NCBI GenBank assembly: GCA_022264855.1
Contig: JABYQU010000062.1
Span: 124,001-188,000, forward strand
Direction of reading: 5' to 3'
Origin: Lenzites betulinus
Lineage: Eukaryota; Basidiomycota; Agaricomycetes; Polyporales; Polyporaceae
DNA: 64,000 nucleotides
Below, one piece after another: positions 1-10,718 of this stretch; the stretch's first letter is position 1, and each line of letters opens with the position of its first letter. Below the pieces are notes generated by a model. It saw only the letters and a program-made list of their open reading frames with translations, was not told the origin of the DNA and did not search any database. Position numbers and translations under genes: made by a program.

Positions 1-628
1 AAGTACCGGCGGCAGCTCAGGGAGCGGAGCAGGGTCGCGAACACGCCCAAGCGGCAGACGATGCACATCGAGGACGCGCATCCCGGCGGACGGGGCGAGA
101 TCAACATGCTCACGAGCGGCGCGAAGAACCACGCGGGCTTCAACCTCGTCGTGCGTATATGTTGCTCCGTGTGCGTGTCTCTGCACTTCTTACGGGTGGC
201 GCCATATGCAGAAAACGAAGCCGAAGCCGCAAAAGGGGCAGTTCGAGCGCATGGCGCGTATGCCGCGCAACCAGCTGCTCGACGAGCTCTTCCGCGCTTT
301 CCAGGAGCGCGAACGGTGGCCCATCCGGGTCCTGCGCGAGCGTACGCAGCAGCCGGAGGCATACCTCAAAGAGGTGCTCAGCGAAATCGCCTTCCTGCAT
401 CGCAGTGGCGAATTCAATGGCTCGTGGGAGATCTTGGCGAACTACAAGGGCGAAGGGGTGAGTGCTACGGTTCCCTCGGGCGCCATGTGCCTTTTTCACT
501 AAACAAATGTCCAGATCAAGGCAGAAAACGTGCCTGTCCCCGTCGGGTACGACGTCAAGGCAGAGGACGCCATGGAGGATGATGGGGAGGATGACGATGA
601 CGACGACGACATGGAGGAGGTCTCATGA
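1..628 (+). CDS. tfg2: Transcription initiation factor IIF subunit beta, C-terminal part (5' end outside window)
   Basis: Exons 1-150, 212-457 and 515-628 join in frame and end at TGA 626-628; the gene begins upstream of the window. The second exon encodes the segment KPQKGQFERMARMPRNQLLD and continues with a winged-helix sequence that includes RVLRERTQQPEAYLKE, which is the conserved C-terminal DNA-binding winged helix of TFIIF beta (Tfg2/RAP30). The last exon is a short acidic tail rich in Asp and Glu, usual for fungal orthologues. TFIIF escorts RNA polymerase II into the preinitiation complex and helps start-site selection in the nucleus. Both introns are short (61 and 57 nt) with GTGCGT and GTGAGT donors. 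Family assignment is from the winged-helix sequence; the dimerisation domain is outside the window, so the overall length cannot be judged. Confidence 0.88.
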
Positions 629-915
629 TAGAGAGCATCTCTCTCGCACGCACGGACGCTTGCTGAGTGCCATCTTGCCTGTTTCCCATGCATGTACATG
701 TGTATTTCTATGTCGCTATGTTCGCAGTACACCCCATATTACCCACTACCATACACGCAATGCAATCTACTTATTCATCCAGGCCCAAATTCCCGGGAGT
801 GCAGGCCCTCGATGGGACGCGTCTGAAGCAGCCACCTTCAACCGGCCGATCGCGAGCACTCGCAATTGCTCCTTGGCTTCGCACCACCACCATCGCACAG
901 CACTACCGCGACACG

Positions 916-1883
916 ATGGGTACATCCGTCGACCTGCTTATCCTCGGCGCGGGCTGGACGTCGACGTTCCTCATTCCCCTTTGCAAAGAGCGCCGTGTCG
1001 CGTACGCAGCAACCTCGCGCGCTGGTCGCGATGGGACAATCGCGTTCGAGTTCGACCCGCACTCCGCAGACCCACGGCCGTTCGCCGCGCTTCCGAACGC
1101 GAAGACAGTGTTGATCACGTTTCCCATCAAGCTCGCGGGTGCGTCGGAGCGGCTTGTGCAGCTGTTCCGTGAAACACACCCCGATGGTGTAGAAACCGCG
1201 TTTGTGCAGCTCGGCTCAACGGGCATATGGGATGTGCGTCCATGGTTGAATATGCGGGCGATGAATACGCATTAACCAGCCTTGCTGAACGTCTAGGGCG
1301 GCCCCACTCTGAAAGCGGAGGGGCATGTCTGGACCGACCGCCATTCGAAGTTTGACGAGACAAACGACCGTGCCAAGGCAGAGAGCGAGCTCCTCGCGCT
1401 CGCGCCCAAGGTGCCTACCACAGTACTCGACCTGTGCGGCCTCTGGGGCGGCCCGAGACAGCCCAGCAACTGGGTGTCCCGCGTCGCGCCGACCAAAGAA
1501 GCTCTCAAACAAAAAGTGTGTCATCTGGCTGCCATCAGTCTGACTCGATCTGCATAAGCTGATGCACGTACCGACAGGGCAGCGTCCACATGATACACGG
1601 ACTGGACGTCGCGCGCGCGGTGCTGGCGGTGCACGCAAATTTTGATCGCGCCTCCGGGCAGCGCTGGTTGCTCACGGACGCCCGGGTGTATGACTGGTGG
1701 GATTTGGCTTCGGCGTGGGGCGAGGAGGGGAAGCAGGCGCATTGGGTCCAGGAGCTGATGCGCGAGGAGGGCCTTAGAGGCCTTCCGCGCACCCCGGAGC
1801 TGATCGGACGGGCGATGGACAGCAGAGAGTTCTGGGAAACGTTCGGGCTCGAACCGGTGAAGGGTAGGTTGGGCATGGAATGA
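916..1883 (+). CDS. NAD(P)-binding Rossmann-fold protein (YeeZ-like)
   Basis: Exons 916-1233, 1297-1515 and 1578-1883 give 280 aa. The N-terminus reads VDLLILGAGWTSTFLIPL, a beta-strand followed by a GxGxxS nucleotide-binding turn at about residues 11-16. Further on come a strand-like KTVLITFPIKL and QLGSTGIWD, as in extended or atypical SDR proteins of the E. coli YeeZ type that occur widely in fungi as 'NAD(P)-binding protein'. No catalytic YxxxK pair is obvious, so enzymatic activity and substrate are unknown. The ATG at 916 was preferred because the nucleotide-binding strand begins five residues later; an in-frame ATG at 667 would add 83 unstructured residues. It lies about 290 bp downstream of the TFIIF gene on the same strand. 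Confidence 0.75.
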
Positions 1884-2037
1884 AGGACAGGGCGTGCCAA
1901 AGGCTTCAATAGCTTAGAAGATTATATGGTACACATATTGAAACAGCCCCACGAAGCGATCCACCGAAGGAAATACAACCTCAATCTGCTGTAAGATGTC
2001 AGATGCGCGTACATCCAGAAACAAATACGACCTACAG

Positions 2038-2604
2038 CTACTTGTTGCCAGACACATTCCCGTTCTTGGGTTTCTTCCGAGGTATGCGCTCGTACGCATT
2101 GGTGTCATCCGAATCGCTTTCGAGCTCGTGAACGACACCACCGCCACCTTGACTATCCCTAGTGGCGGTTCCGTGATCTGCATCGTCCGAGTGATCGCCG
2201 TGGTCGTGGTCGTGGCCATGGTCGCGACAGCGCCTTGGCGCACGGCTGTCGGACGATGAGTCGGAATCATCGTCAGACGACTCGTCCGAAGAAGACTCGT
2301 CGAAGTGTCGAGGTTTATGATATATGCAGCAAACTACGCATGTGGTGATCGCATGTCAGAATCGATCCATACGGCACGCGGATGGAAAACACGCACTCTT
2401 CGACTTCTTCTTTCCTGCACCTTCGTTGTCCACCACATCCTCACGCCACACTACCCTTGGCCTGCTCCTCGGGGCACCGCGCAGGCGGAGTGTGCCGACC
2501 GGGGGTGCTGCGGGCTCGGTTTGTCCTTCCTCTTCGCGAGGCTGATTATCTTGCACTGTGATAGTGCGTGTTCCCTCAGATGGCCGTAGCTGTGCGGTAG
2601 CCAT
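2038..2604 (-). CDS. ypi1: Type 1 protein phosphatase regulator Ypi1 / inhibitor-3
   Basis: Exons 2604-2397 and 2333-2038 (phase 1 junction) give 167 aa. The conserved core is RVVWREDVVDNE at residues 50-61 followed by GAGKKKSKICCIYHKPRHFD (62-81); the Ile-Cys-Cys of CCIYHKP is restored only when the 63-nt intron is removed. RVVW at 50-53 is an RVxF-type PP1 docking motif, and the VDNE...KKSK.CCIYHKP block is diagnostic for the Ypi1/PPP1R11 family. The C-terminal half is disordered: a Ser/Asp run, a His-Gly-Asp repeat and a basic RKKPK end. The protein binds PP1 (Glc7) and influences its nuclear localisation and activity. The stop is TAG at 2040-2038. It is transcribed towards the NAD(P)-binding gene, with 154 bp between their stop codons. 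Confidence 0.9.
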
Positions 2605-4619
2605 GTTGTGGAGAGGTATCGGGGAGGCTAAATGCAGGTGGTCGGATGTTCGGGAAGGATGTGGTGGAGGAAGTAAAGAAACAAGTGAGCCAGTCGGCAG
2701 GACAAGGAGAAACAAGGAGTAGTCAGTCACAAGCGCCCGTGCCTGTTTCGATCCACGACGTCACAACGCCCTTGCCGAACGCAACCAGCTCCTTCTAATA
2801 GCTAGCTCTTCCAGCTCGTCCATCATCGCGTCGTTTGGACTTTGCGATATTCATCCTCTCATACACTTGTGTTGGCTCTGGATCCTTTTGCTGTCGACGT
2901 CTGTTATGGTTTCTGAGATTCACAACCTCAGCGATCCTCAACTAACCGTATAATCAGATCAAACAAATCGTTGAGGTTCTGCTGGTATGGATTGACAGAT
3001 ACGAACCTGAAATGCATCCCAATGCATCGTCTTACAACGACCAATAACACCCAGATAACGACGAGAACTTTGAGGGGGGAACTACCTAGGGCCCGACAGC
3101 GATTGGCCTTCCACAGCAAAGCCATCGTCGACTCGCGCGCTCTAGGCTGAGTATTGCCATATGTGCTATGCTTCAGCTGAAATTTCCTACTATTCAATCC
3201 TCTGGATGTGTGACGTGTGGTCAAGAAGTTCTTCTATCTTGCCCCTCGAGTCCAACTCGCGGTCCATCCGTACCCTGCGTACCAGCTGACCCTCACCCGA
3301 AAGCGTCAACGTCCTGCAAAGAGGCGGAGCGACCGCCTGGTTCAAGCAGCGTTGAACTTCGTCGGCCCGTCCTCGGGTGGCCGAATAGCGCGCGCGGTAC
3401 ATCCATGTAGAGCCTGCACACGGTCAGCATATGTCGACCCTTGTGCAGGTGGAGTTCTCGTAAGTCCGCTCAACTCTTATCACACGGGAAACATCGTTCG
3501 GTGCGTGTTGACTTTGAGACTGACACTGCTGCTATTGGCATCTAGGTTATTCTGGGACGCCTGGGCCCAGATATCTAAGCGCTTCAAGCAGGTTCTCACT
3601 CTGACGTGGACGAACTTCGACCAACCTACAGCAGCCTACAGCACCGGAAAACTATCAGCGATGCTGCCCCCATCTGCCACTTCTAGCTGTTAGAACTAGT
3701 ACTGCGGTCTTCGGGGCTACACTTCCTCGCCCTCCGTGCGACCGCTCTTGTGATGCTGGACTACCCTGGCTCCTAGTGGTTGTCTTTTGTCTCAACCTCC
3801 GAGTTTCATTGGTAGACGCTGCATTCGAACGTTGCTTTCCGGCGCCTTTCGGTCCCGCCCCCAGGGACATCTCTCGGAAAACTGCATTTCACTGCTCGAT
3901 TGATGCGCCTGGCCCATTCCCTTATGTCTATTTGTTTGTTGCCGGTGCGCAGCACCGTCGGTCGTATCTTCTGGGTGCTGTCTAGTAATCTCTGTGCTTT
4001 CTTGGGGTGCCTTCGACGGCGCCTCATGTCTCGATTCTTGTCATCTGTCCCGCCTTCTCGCAACGATCTTCCGTACGTGCATGCGAGACTCGCTCATCGT
4101 GACTCCTAGGCCATATGAAGACCACCGACCTCCCACAAGGATGGATGCTGGACTTAAGCATCGGCAGTCATCTGATCACGGCATCGCGACCGCGCTCAGC
4201 CGCTCGCCATGGGAGGGCCGGCAAGATAGACCGCCTTTTCAAGTTCCCCGGACTCCCACCGGTGCTGCTCCCGTCGACGACGCAAATTTTCTGTGTATCG
4301 TTGCGGGGCAAACATTGCTGTGCTGCTCCATTGTCAGTACGTTGATGGCACACATGGACCGGCCGTCTATTCTCACATAAGGAATTTTCAAAGACAGATA
4401 TTCAGGGTTCCGCCCAACGCGACGCCCGGGAACTGCCTTTGGCCAGCGGTCGTCTCGCGGTCAACGGCCCTACAGGGACGGAGAAAGGACGGGATGATTG
4501 CCGGCAGGTCCGCGAAGTACCAGCGACCAGCGGTATAAAGGACATCTCTCCAGCATGCCCAGGTCTCTGCAGGCGATCCTTCATCCCCTCCCATTTCTTT
4601 CGCAGCCCCGACTTGCAGG
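2605..4619. other. Intergenic, no gene recognised
   Basis: About 2 kb between the ypi1 start and the chitinase start. Only short unconserved reading frames occur on both strands, none with splice logic or a recognisable domain. The last 100 bp are the chitinase promoter. Confidence 0.5.
4534..4539 (+). promoter_or_regulatory. TATA box of the chitinase gene
   Basis: TATAAA in the context GCGGTATAAAGGAC, 81 bp before the chosen ATG, a normal distance for a strongly regulated fungal gene. Confidence 0.6.
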
Positions 4620-6397
4620 ATGGTGTCCATGAACCTGGCCATGCGCGGCATGTTTTCCCTTGCATGCCTCATCCTCACCCTCGGGGTGGTGGAGCGAGCC
4701 GTTGCGTTCGACATCACCAGGAACGACAATGTACGTTGGAGCTTCTCCCCACCCCTTGCTTCCTATGGATTATGACTAACACCGATCCCGTGTATAGCTT
4801 GCTGTGTGAGTGCGCTCCACTTATGGAGCCTCGTGAGCCTCGCTTGATGCTCCCGCCACAGCTATTGGGGCCAAGACTCTTCTGGCAACCAGCAGCGGCT
4901 GTCCTCATATTGCCAGGACAGCACCATAGATGTCTTCCCGATCGCCTTCCTGTACATCTTCCGTGGTACAGGAGGCGAGCCGGTCATCGACTTCGCGAAC
5001 GTTCGTCTCAGTCCTCAGTTTTCGTCATGGCGCGATTCTCACCTGCGTCTTCCAGACTTGCAATGAATGGGACCAAGGGACCTTCCCGGGCACGGATCTC
5101 GCGAACTGCACGAGCATGACTCAGGACATCAAGACGTGCCAGGCCGCGGGCAAGCTCGTCACCCTCTCGCTTGGCGGCGCGACGGGTCAGGTCGGGTTCT
5201 CGTCCGACTCGCAGGCCCAAACCTTCGCGGACCAGATCTGGAACCAGTTCCTCGGCGGCTCGAGCGATATTCGCCCCTTTGGCGACGCTGTCCTCGACGG
5301 GTACGTACCCTTTTCACACATGGCCATCACCACCGCGCCCGGACCTGCCTAGAGAGTATCTAGGTGGTCATGTGTGCGCTGGTATCGCCAATTGATTCCA
5401 AGGCTGTTGGCCAAATGCTGACAGCGTGTCTCGTTGCGTTTCTGAACAGACTTGACCTCGATATCGAGAGCGGCACCCCCGCGCATTACGCCGCGTTCGT
5501 GAACCGCATCCGGTCGAATGCGGGGCTGACGGGTCTGAACGCGACGTCGTTCGCGCTCAACGCCACGGCGGCGCACGCTAATGCCACCCACGGACACGCC
5601 AACGCCACGAACAGCCATACGAACGGCGAAAACGCGAAGAACACGACCACTGTGATAGATGTCACGAACAAGAACAAGTAAGCCTGTGTTGTATCTCGCC
5701 ACAGAATGGTGCGCTGATGGGTGACGGTGATTGCGCCAGGTATTATTATATCACTGCTGCCCCGCAATGTCCGTACCCAGACGCGTACATCGGCGCCGCG
5801 CTGAACGAGGCGCCCTTCGACGCCGTCTACGTTCAATTCTGTACGTGCCTTTTCCATACGTGTTTCGTCAGTGATGTCGCTGACGCGTGGTCGACGACGC
5901 AGACAACAACTACTGTGGGCTCGACCAACCGTCGGAGTACAACTTCGCGACGTGGGACACCTGGGCGAAGACCCAGTCCGCGAACCCAGACGTGAAGGTA
6001 TACATCGGCGCGCCCGGCTCCTCCGACTCCGCCGGCGAGGGCTACGTCTCCGTCAGCACACTCGCGAGCTACGTCTCGAGCGCGCAGCAGAAGTTCTCGT
6101 CCTTCGGCGGTGTCATGCTCTGGGACGCGTCGACCGCGCACGGTGAGTGCTCTCGAGTGCACATGCACATGCACAGGTGCTGACATTCAACGGGCAATCT
6201 GTGCAGATAACGGCCGTTTCGACCTCGGGATCAAGAACGCGATGACGGCGTCCGCGCTCAAGATCACTCCCGAGCAACTTCCGCGCAATGCTTCGGCTTC
6301 GACGAGCGGTTCGAGCCACACGGTCGCGCAGAAGACGGGCAGCTCCGCGAAGGCTACCGATAAGCCCCGCGTGAACTCGCGCTCCTTCCGGCTGTAG
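4620..6397 (+). CDS. Secreted GH18 class III chitinase
   Basis: Eight exons (4620-4730, 4798-4805, 4862-5000, 5056-5300, 5450-5677, 5740-5840, 5903-6142, 6207-6397) give 420 aa. A hydrophobic signal peptide spans about residues 1-29. The class III core follows: [34 protein letters not shown], the GH18 catalytic motif DGLDLDIE at 167-174 with Glu174 as acid/base, then [11 protein letters not shown] and YNNYCG. It should hydrolyse beta-1,4-GlcNAc polymers outside the cell, for wall remodelling or chitin use. The catalytic motif is assembled across the 149-nt intron. Two oddities: an 8-nt second exon, and an extra segment of roughly 48 residues (about 196-243) between the catalytic strand and [11 protein letters not shown], carrying four NAT sequons spaced exactly seven residues apart. 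The Ser/Thr-rich C-terminal tail shows no binding domain or GPI signal. Confidence 0.93.
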
Positions 6398-7201
6398 ATT
6401 CCTTTCGGGTTTGAGATTCTTTTCACCGGTTTTTATTGCATACATCATTGCACGGGTTCCCTGGCTATTGAATGGCACGTGGGCTGGGATTACGGAGGTT
6501 CACGCTGACCAGGTAGTCGGTAGAGAAGAAAGCATGTCGAGAAGTTATGTAGCAACGGTACATATTGGTTTCAAGTGATTGTATCACTTGCTACGCACAT
6601 GCAAATGGTCATATGGGTTCGAACATATACCTCGCTAAGCTAGCAGCTTACATTGATGTCACCTTGAGCCTCGAGCTTGTATGAGTATACGCGCTTGGCA
6701 AAGCAATTGAATTCCGGAAGGTTGGCGAGAGTAGTGGTTCCACTAGTAATGACGTCATAAGTATGTGGCCATTGACGCATCAACGCGCTCGCGTGCCTCA
6801 ATCTCCTTGCTTATGTCTATGCGTGCATGCGTGGAGCTACACCAGAGCTTCAGAGCTTCAGAACTTGTGTGCAACACGACGCCTATCGCGACGCGCGAAC
6901 AACCACTAACACTTCTACGCCAAAGGGCCCATGGTGGCGCCACGTTCCAGTGCGATCGCTCGTCGTAATGAACGAAGAAAAAATGTTGAACACCCACATG
7001 TCGTGACGAACCCGTTCTCTTAGATAGTATCCAAGGAATCTAATTGCTGAGAAGTGGTGGTGGTTCGCGCAGGGATGTAGAGACACGATGTGGCGGTCGT
7101 CTACATTAGGGTGACCAATAGGGAATCGTGTACAGTAGGTGTAAATAGTGTTGAGCAAAGTCCAGTCCGATCATGCCGTCTACGCAAAAGGTCTGTGAGA
7201 A
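6398..7201. other. Intergenic between convergent chitinase and cytochrome c genes
   Basis: About 800 bp with only short unconserved frames. It must contain both 3' ends; an alternative 3' exon of cytochrome c could use the part nearest 7200. No repeat or RNA gene seen. Confidence 0.5.
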
Positions 7202-7720
7202 TCATGATTTCGAGTTGTGTACTGTGTCACGTACCGCCTCCTTGAGGTAGGTGACAAGATCGTTGCGGTCCTTGTCCTTCTTGAGACCCGCGAAGGCCAT
7301 CTTCGTGCCGGGGATGTACTGGACGGACGGGTGAGCACACAAGCAAGGTAATGACGTGGCAGATGAGCATACCTTTTTGGGGTTCTCGAGGTACTCGAAG
7401 AGAGTCTGCTCGTCCCAAGTGATGCCCTTGTTCACGTTTGCGGCGGTGTACGAGTACCCGTCCGCCTGACCAGTCTTACGACCGAAGACACTGGTTACAG
7501 CCGCTTTAGCACGGCGCAGATATTCGGTCGTGGCGCAACTCACCCGTGCAGGTTGGGGCCGACCTTGTGGGGCTCGCCAGCACCAAGAGTATGGCACTGA
7601 GCGCAACGAGTCTTGAAGAGGCCCGCACCCTTGCCAGCGTCACCTGGAGCGCGAAGCGTGAGCTGATTGCACCACACGTTATGGACGCGTCGTAGAAGGC
7701 TCACCAGATTGGAAAGGCAT
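7202..7720 (-). CDS. cyc1: Cytochrome c
   Basis: Exons 7720-7705 (16 nt), 7643-7544, 7490-7373 and 7318-7202 give 116 aa. The haem attachment site CAQCH (Cys19, Cys22, His23), [38 protein letters not shown] with axial ligand Met85, and DLVTYLKEA are all canonical, so this is the mitochondrial electron carrier between complexes III and IV. The family normally ends one to four residues after YLKEA. Here a GTACGT donor-like site follows immediately (7234-7229), and reading through it adds [10 protein letters not shown] and a stop at 7204-7202. Either the tail is real or a last intron was not resolved; all functional residues lie upstream. It is transcribed divergently from dsn1. Confidence 0.95.
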
Positions 7721-8177
7721 TTCTAAAGTCTAGTGGGTCGTGAAGAGAGAGATTAAGGGAGTAGATGTACAAGCGGGCTACGAGGAGCAGAGGGCAGGGA
7801 GCTGTGACGAAGGCACTCGGTCAAATTTCGATTATAAGTAGTCCGCGTGCCGGTTCTTCCCGGGGGCGGGGGAGCCAATCACCGGCGACTCATTCCAACC
7901 TGAGCCCAGACGACCGCCGCCGCCCCGCCGCCGCCCGATCGTGCCAGCGTGCCGGCCAGCCGCCGGAGCGCCCACGGATTTACCGGCGTCTACCGCTCAG
8001 GTCACGCCGTGGGAATGTTACGCGTGGACGTGAGCCAGTGTGGGAAGATTATTGGCACTCCGTCCGCCTGTTGTTTAACATCGCGCCCTCACCATCGCGC
8101 GCGTCGGCGAGCGCGTTCCCGCTCTCAACGCCGCACGACCCACGCGACGCCGCCCGTCCAACCCGCGCATCCCCGCC
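7721..8177. promoter_or_regulatory. Divergent promoter shared by cytochrome c and dsn1
   Basis: A 457-bp spacer between two outward-facing genes. A CCAAT box lies at 7875-7879 and its complement ATTGG at 8051-8055. A TATA-like TTATAATC reads on the minus strand at about 7837-7830, roughly 110 bp upstream of the cytochrome c ATG. CCAAT boxes bound by the HAP complex control respiratory genes in other fungi; that they act here is inference. Confidence 0.5.
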
Positions 8178-8183
8178 TTGCAC

Positions 8184-10257
8184 ATGAACGGCTCGCGCAC
8201 GGCCACCATCAGACTAGAAACACCCATGATACCCTCCCAGCCACAGCCGACTAAACGGAAAGCCACCGACGATGCCAACCCGCTCGGAGCGACGACGGGA
8301 AAGAAGGTCAGGCGAGAGGTGCGTTCAACTTCGCTCTTCTCGGTTACGCGCGCTAAAGACTTTGCCACAGAACTCGAAAGCCGGGCCTTCCAATAAGCGT
8401 AAACGTGAGTGCTCAACCTCCGTGTGGTCGACGCGTCTATGGTTCTAATTCATGTTGCAAACAGTAAATGGCGAGGAGCAGCCTGGCGGTCTGGTCATCG
8501 TACGCGCTCCAGGGCCGGCGAACCGCACACTCCACATTGAACCTGTGCCGACAGAGTCTCGCGCACCCTCCAGGCAGCCCTCTGTTCAGTCGCAGCCGCA
8601 GCATTCAACAAAGCCACCCTCGAAGAAGATGCGTGCGGACGGGCCATCGCGTGCGGTCGGGAAAGCGAAAGAGAGAGACGTTTACGCTGCGACGCGGGCG
8701 GACCCAGAAGTGGACGAGGACGTGCGGCAGATGCAGTCGGAGGCGGATACCTTGCGACGACGATCACAGGCGGCCGAGCAGGTCGCCGCTGCTGTATCTG
8801 CGGACTTCGACTTTCCTGCGCGGACACTGCGGCCACCGACAACATCTCGGCGCAACATTGATACCGTGGTACCCATCGCCGACCAGGAAACACCTAAGAT
8901 TGAGAAGAACAAGATCATGCGAGGGGATACGGGCCACAGGAGAAAGAGCTCTGTCAGCCGCGGCAAGCGTATCAGTTCCAGTTTCGAGACCACTGGCGTG
9001 ATCTGTGAGTGGCATACACCATTTGGTCCGCATGCTCGTTTGGGCATTCAACGCGATGCAGCGCACCCGCACACATCCGTTTCCGTGACGAGCTTCTTCA
9101 AACATATCGACGCGGACCTGCCCGAACCCCAGCGCGCACGCCAGCTTCTTATATGGTGCTCCGATCGCGCCATGAAAGAACTCGCAGATCAACCTCTCCA
9201 AGCATCCTCATCCAGACGAAAGTCCACCAACTCGGGCAAGGACCCTCCACCGCTATCGCCTACCCAGGCGGATATACTCAAGCGGACAGAAGAAAGTCTT
9301 ATACGGATGATAGCCGAACGCAAAGTGGACACAAATGTATATGGCGGCGCGGGATCTCAGAGCGGGGATGGCCGTCCTTTAAGGGAGAACGAACAGAATG
9401 TAAAGAACCGTGCAAGAGAGGCGCGTTTCAACGGCCACATCCAACAGTCCGTTTCCCACCCTCTCCTCTCCCCGTATACATACTCAGCGCTCATATGATG
9501 TTTAGGTCGAAGCAGGAGGCGGAGGCGTGGAAGGAGCTGTCGGACTCGTACGACTCGCATAGGAAGTCGGTCCACGCAGAGATAGAGAAGCGTAAACGGG
9601 CGTTGGCGTCCTGGAGAACGAAGGGCAAGGAGCGCGCATCGGTGGAAGACCTGGACGACTGGGATGTGGAGAGACGAGACTTGCCCGACGAGTTTGTGTC
9701 AGGTGGGGGCGTGGAGCTGGCGCGGAGTATCGTCTCGGGCGCAGCGTCTAGAAAGAATCCGCTCAGTGATCGACTGCAACAGCTGGAGTATACGGTGAGC
9801 AAATTCGCAATGTCTTTCGAGTATCTTACTCATTTCCCTTCAGGTAGACCGCGCGCACACATTCGCAAACGCCGCTCTGCAAACAACCAGAGTGGCCGAA
9901 GCCGACCTAGATCGACGATTCGCGCTGCTCAATATCTCCCTCACGTCCCGTTCACAACCGGCACCACCAACCACCCAAACGGATCCCACATCACTATCCT
10001 CCTACATCCCTCCCACACATCCCCGTCCCCCTGTTACGGACCCACAAGATCTGGTTCGTGCATTGTCCCGGATAGACGCGGAGCGTCCACCTGCACAAGT
10101 CGGTGACGCAGCACTACGCGCTCTCCGAGAGGTTCAACGTGCCACAGACGCGTCCGCCGGGCTCGCAGAACGGCGCCTGACTGGCGTCCCTCCACCAACC
10201 CCGCGAAAACCACCAGGTACCCCGCGTCGTGCCACCACCCCTGGGAAGGGGAGGTGA
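8184..10257 (+). CDS. dsn1: Kinetochore protein Dsn1/Mis13 (Mis12/MIND complex)
   Basis: Exons 8184-8318, 8371-8404, 8465-9004, 9062-9446, 9506-9794 and 9844-10257 give 598 aa (an in-frame ATG at 8178 would add two). Removing the 57-nt intron at 9005-9061 restores the conserved Dsn1 signature PHTSVSVTSFFKHIDADLPE followed by RARQLLIWCSDRAM, about residues 239-275. Before it lies a disordered Ser/Arg-rich region with basic patches; after it come a long helical segment (AEAWKELSDSYDSHRKSVHA) and a Pro-rich C-terminus. Dsn1 is a subunit of the Mis12 complex that joins inner centromere chromatin to Ndc80 microtubule binders. Dsn1 orthologues are poorly conserved outside this core, so the central signature carries the identification. 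Confidence 0.85.
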
Positions 10258-10718
10258 TGTATGTCAGTGTCGCCCCATTCTACCCCGCTCCCCCATTAGT
10301 AGCGTAGTAATCCTCTGGTCTCCCTTTTGTGCCGCCTGTTCCTCGTATGATACCGCTTCGTTTTGTCATGTCTTCGTCGCTGTGCCTGGCTGCTTCCATC
10401 TCGTTCGCCTTTCCCACCAAGAACTGCTTATGTGTAGTAACGCGCCTGAACTCCAGTAAATCCCCGCTCGTTAGGAGCGGGGCTACAGGGCCGTGTGTAA
10501 CTTGTATTGGATATTTACTCGATCTCTCTGCCGACTGTCCGCACATATGTGTGCTCGAGACCGAATGCGTGCGCGCAGCTGCCCGTTCCCAATTGTAACG
10601 ACGGTGAAACAAGCGCGCTCTGCGTCATACGTATACCACTGCCCCGCGACCACGACGCTCACGAGAAACTGGGCCCCTCTCCTCACAATCACCCACCAAG
10701 AGCTAGACGACGTCGACG
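10258..10718. other. Intergenic, no gene recognised
   Basis: 460 bp between dsn1 and the DHHC gene on the same strand, holding the dsn1 3' end and the next promoter. Only short frames present. Confidence 0.5.

Noticed and set aside
667..915. Upstream in-frame ATG extending the NAD(P)-binding protein
   Set aside because: The added residues are unconserved in character and the Rossmann strand should be near the N-terminus.
9009..10106. 365-codon frame overlapping dsn1
   Set aside because: It runs through dsn1 introns in another frame and has no recognisable family content.
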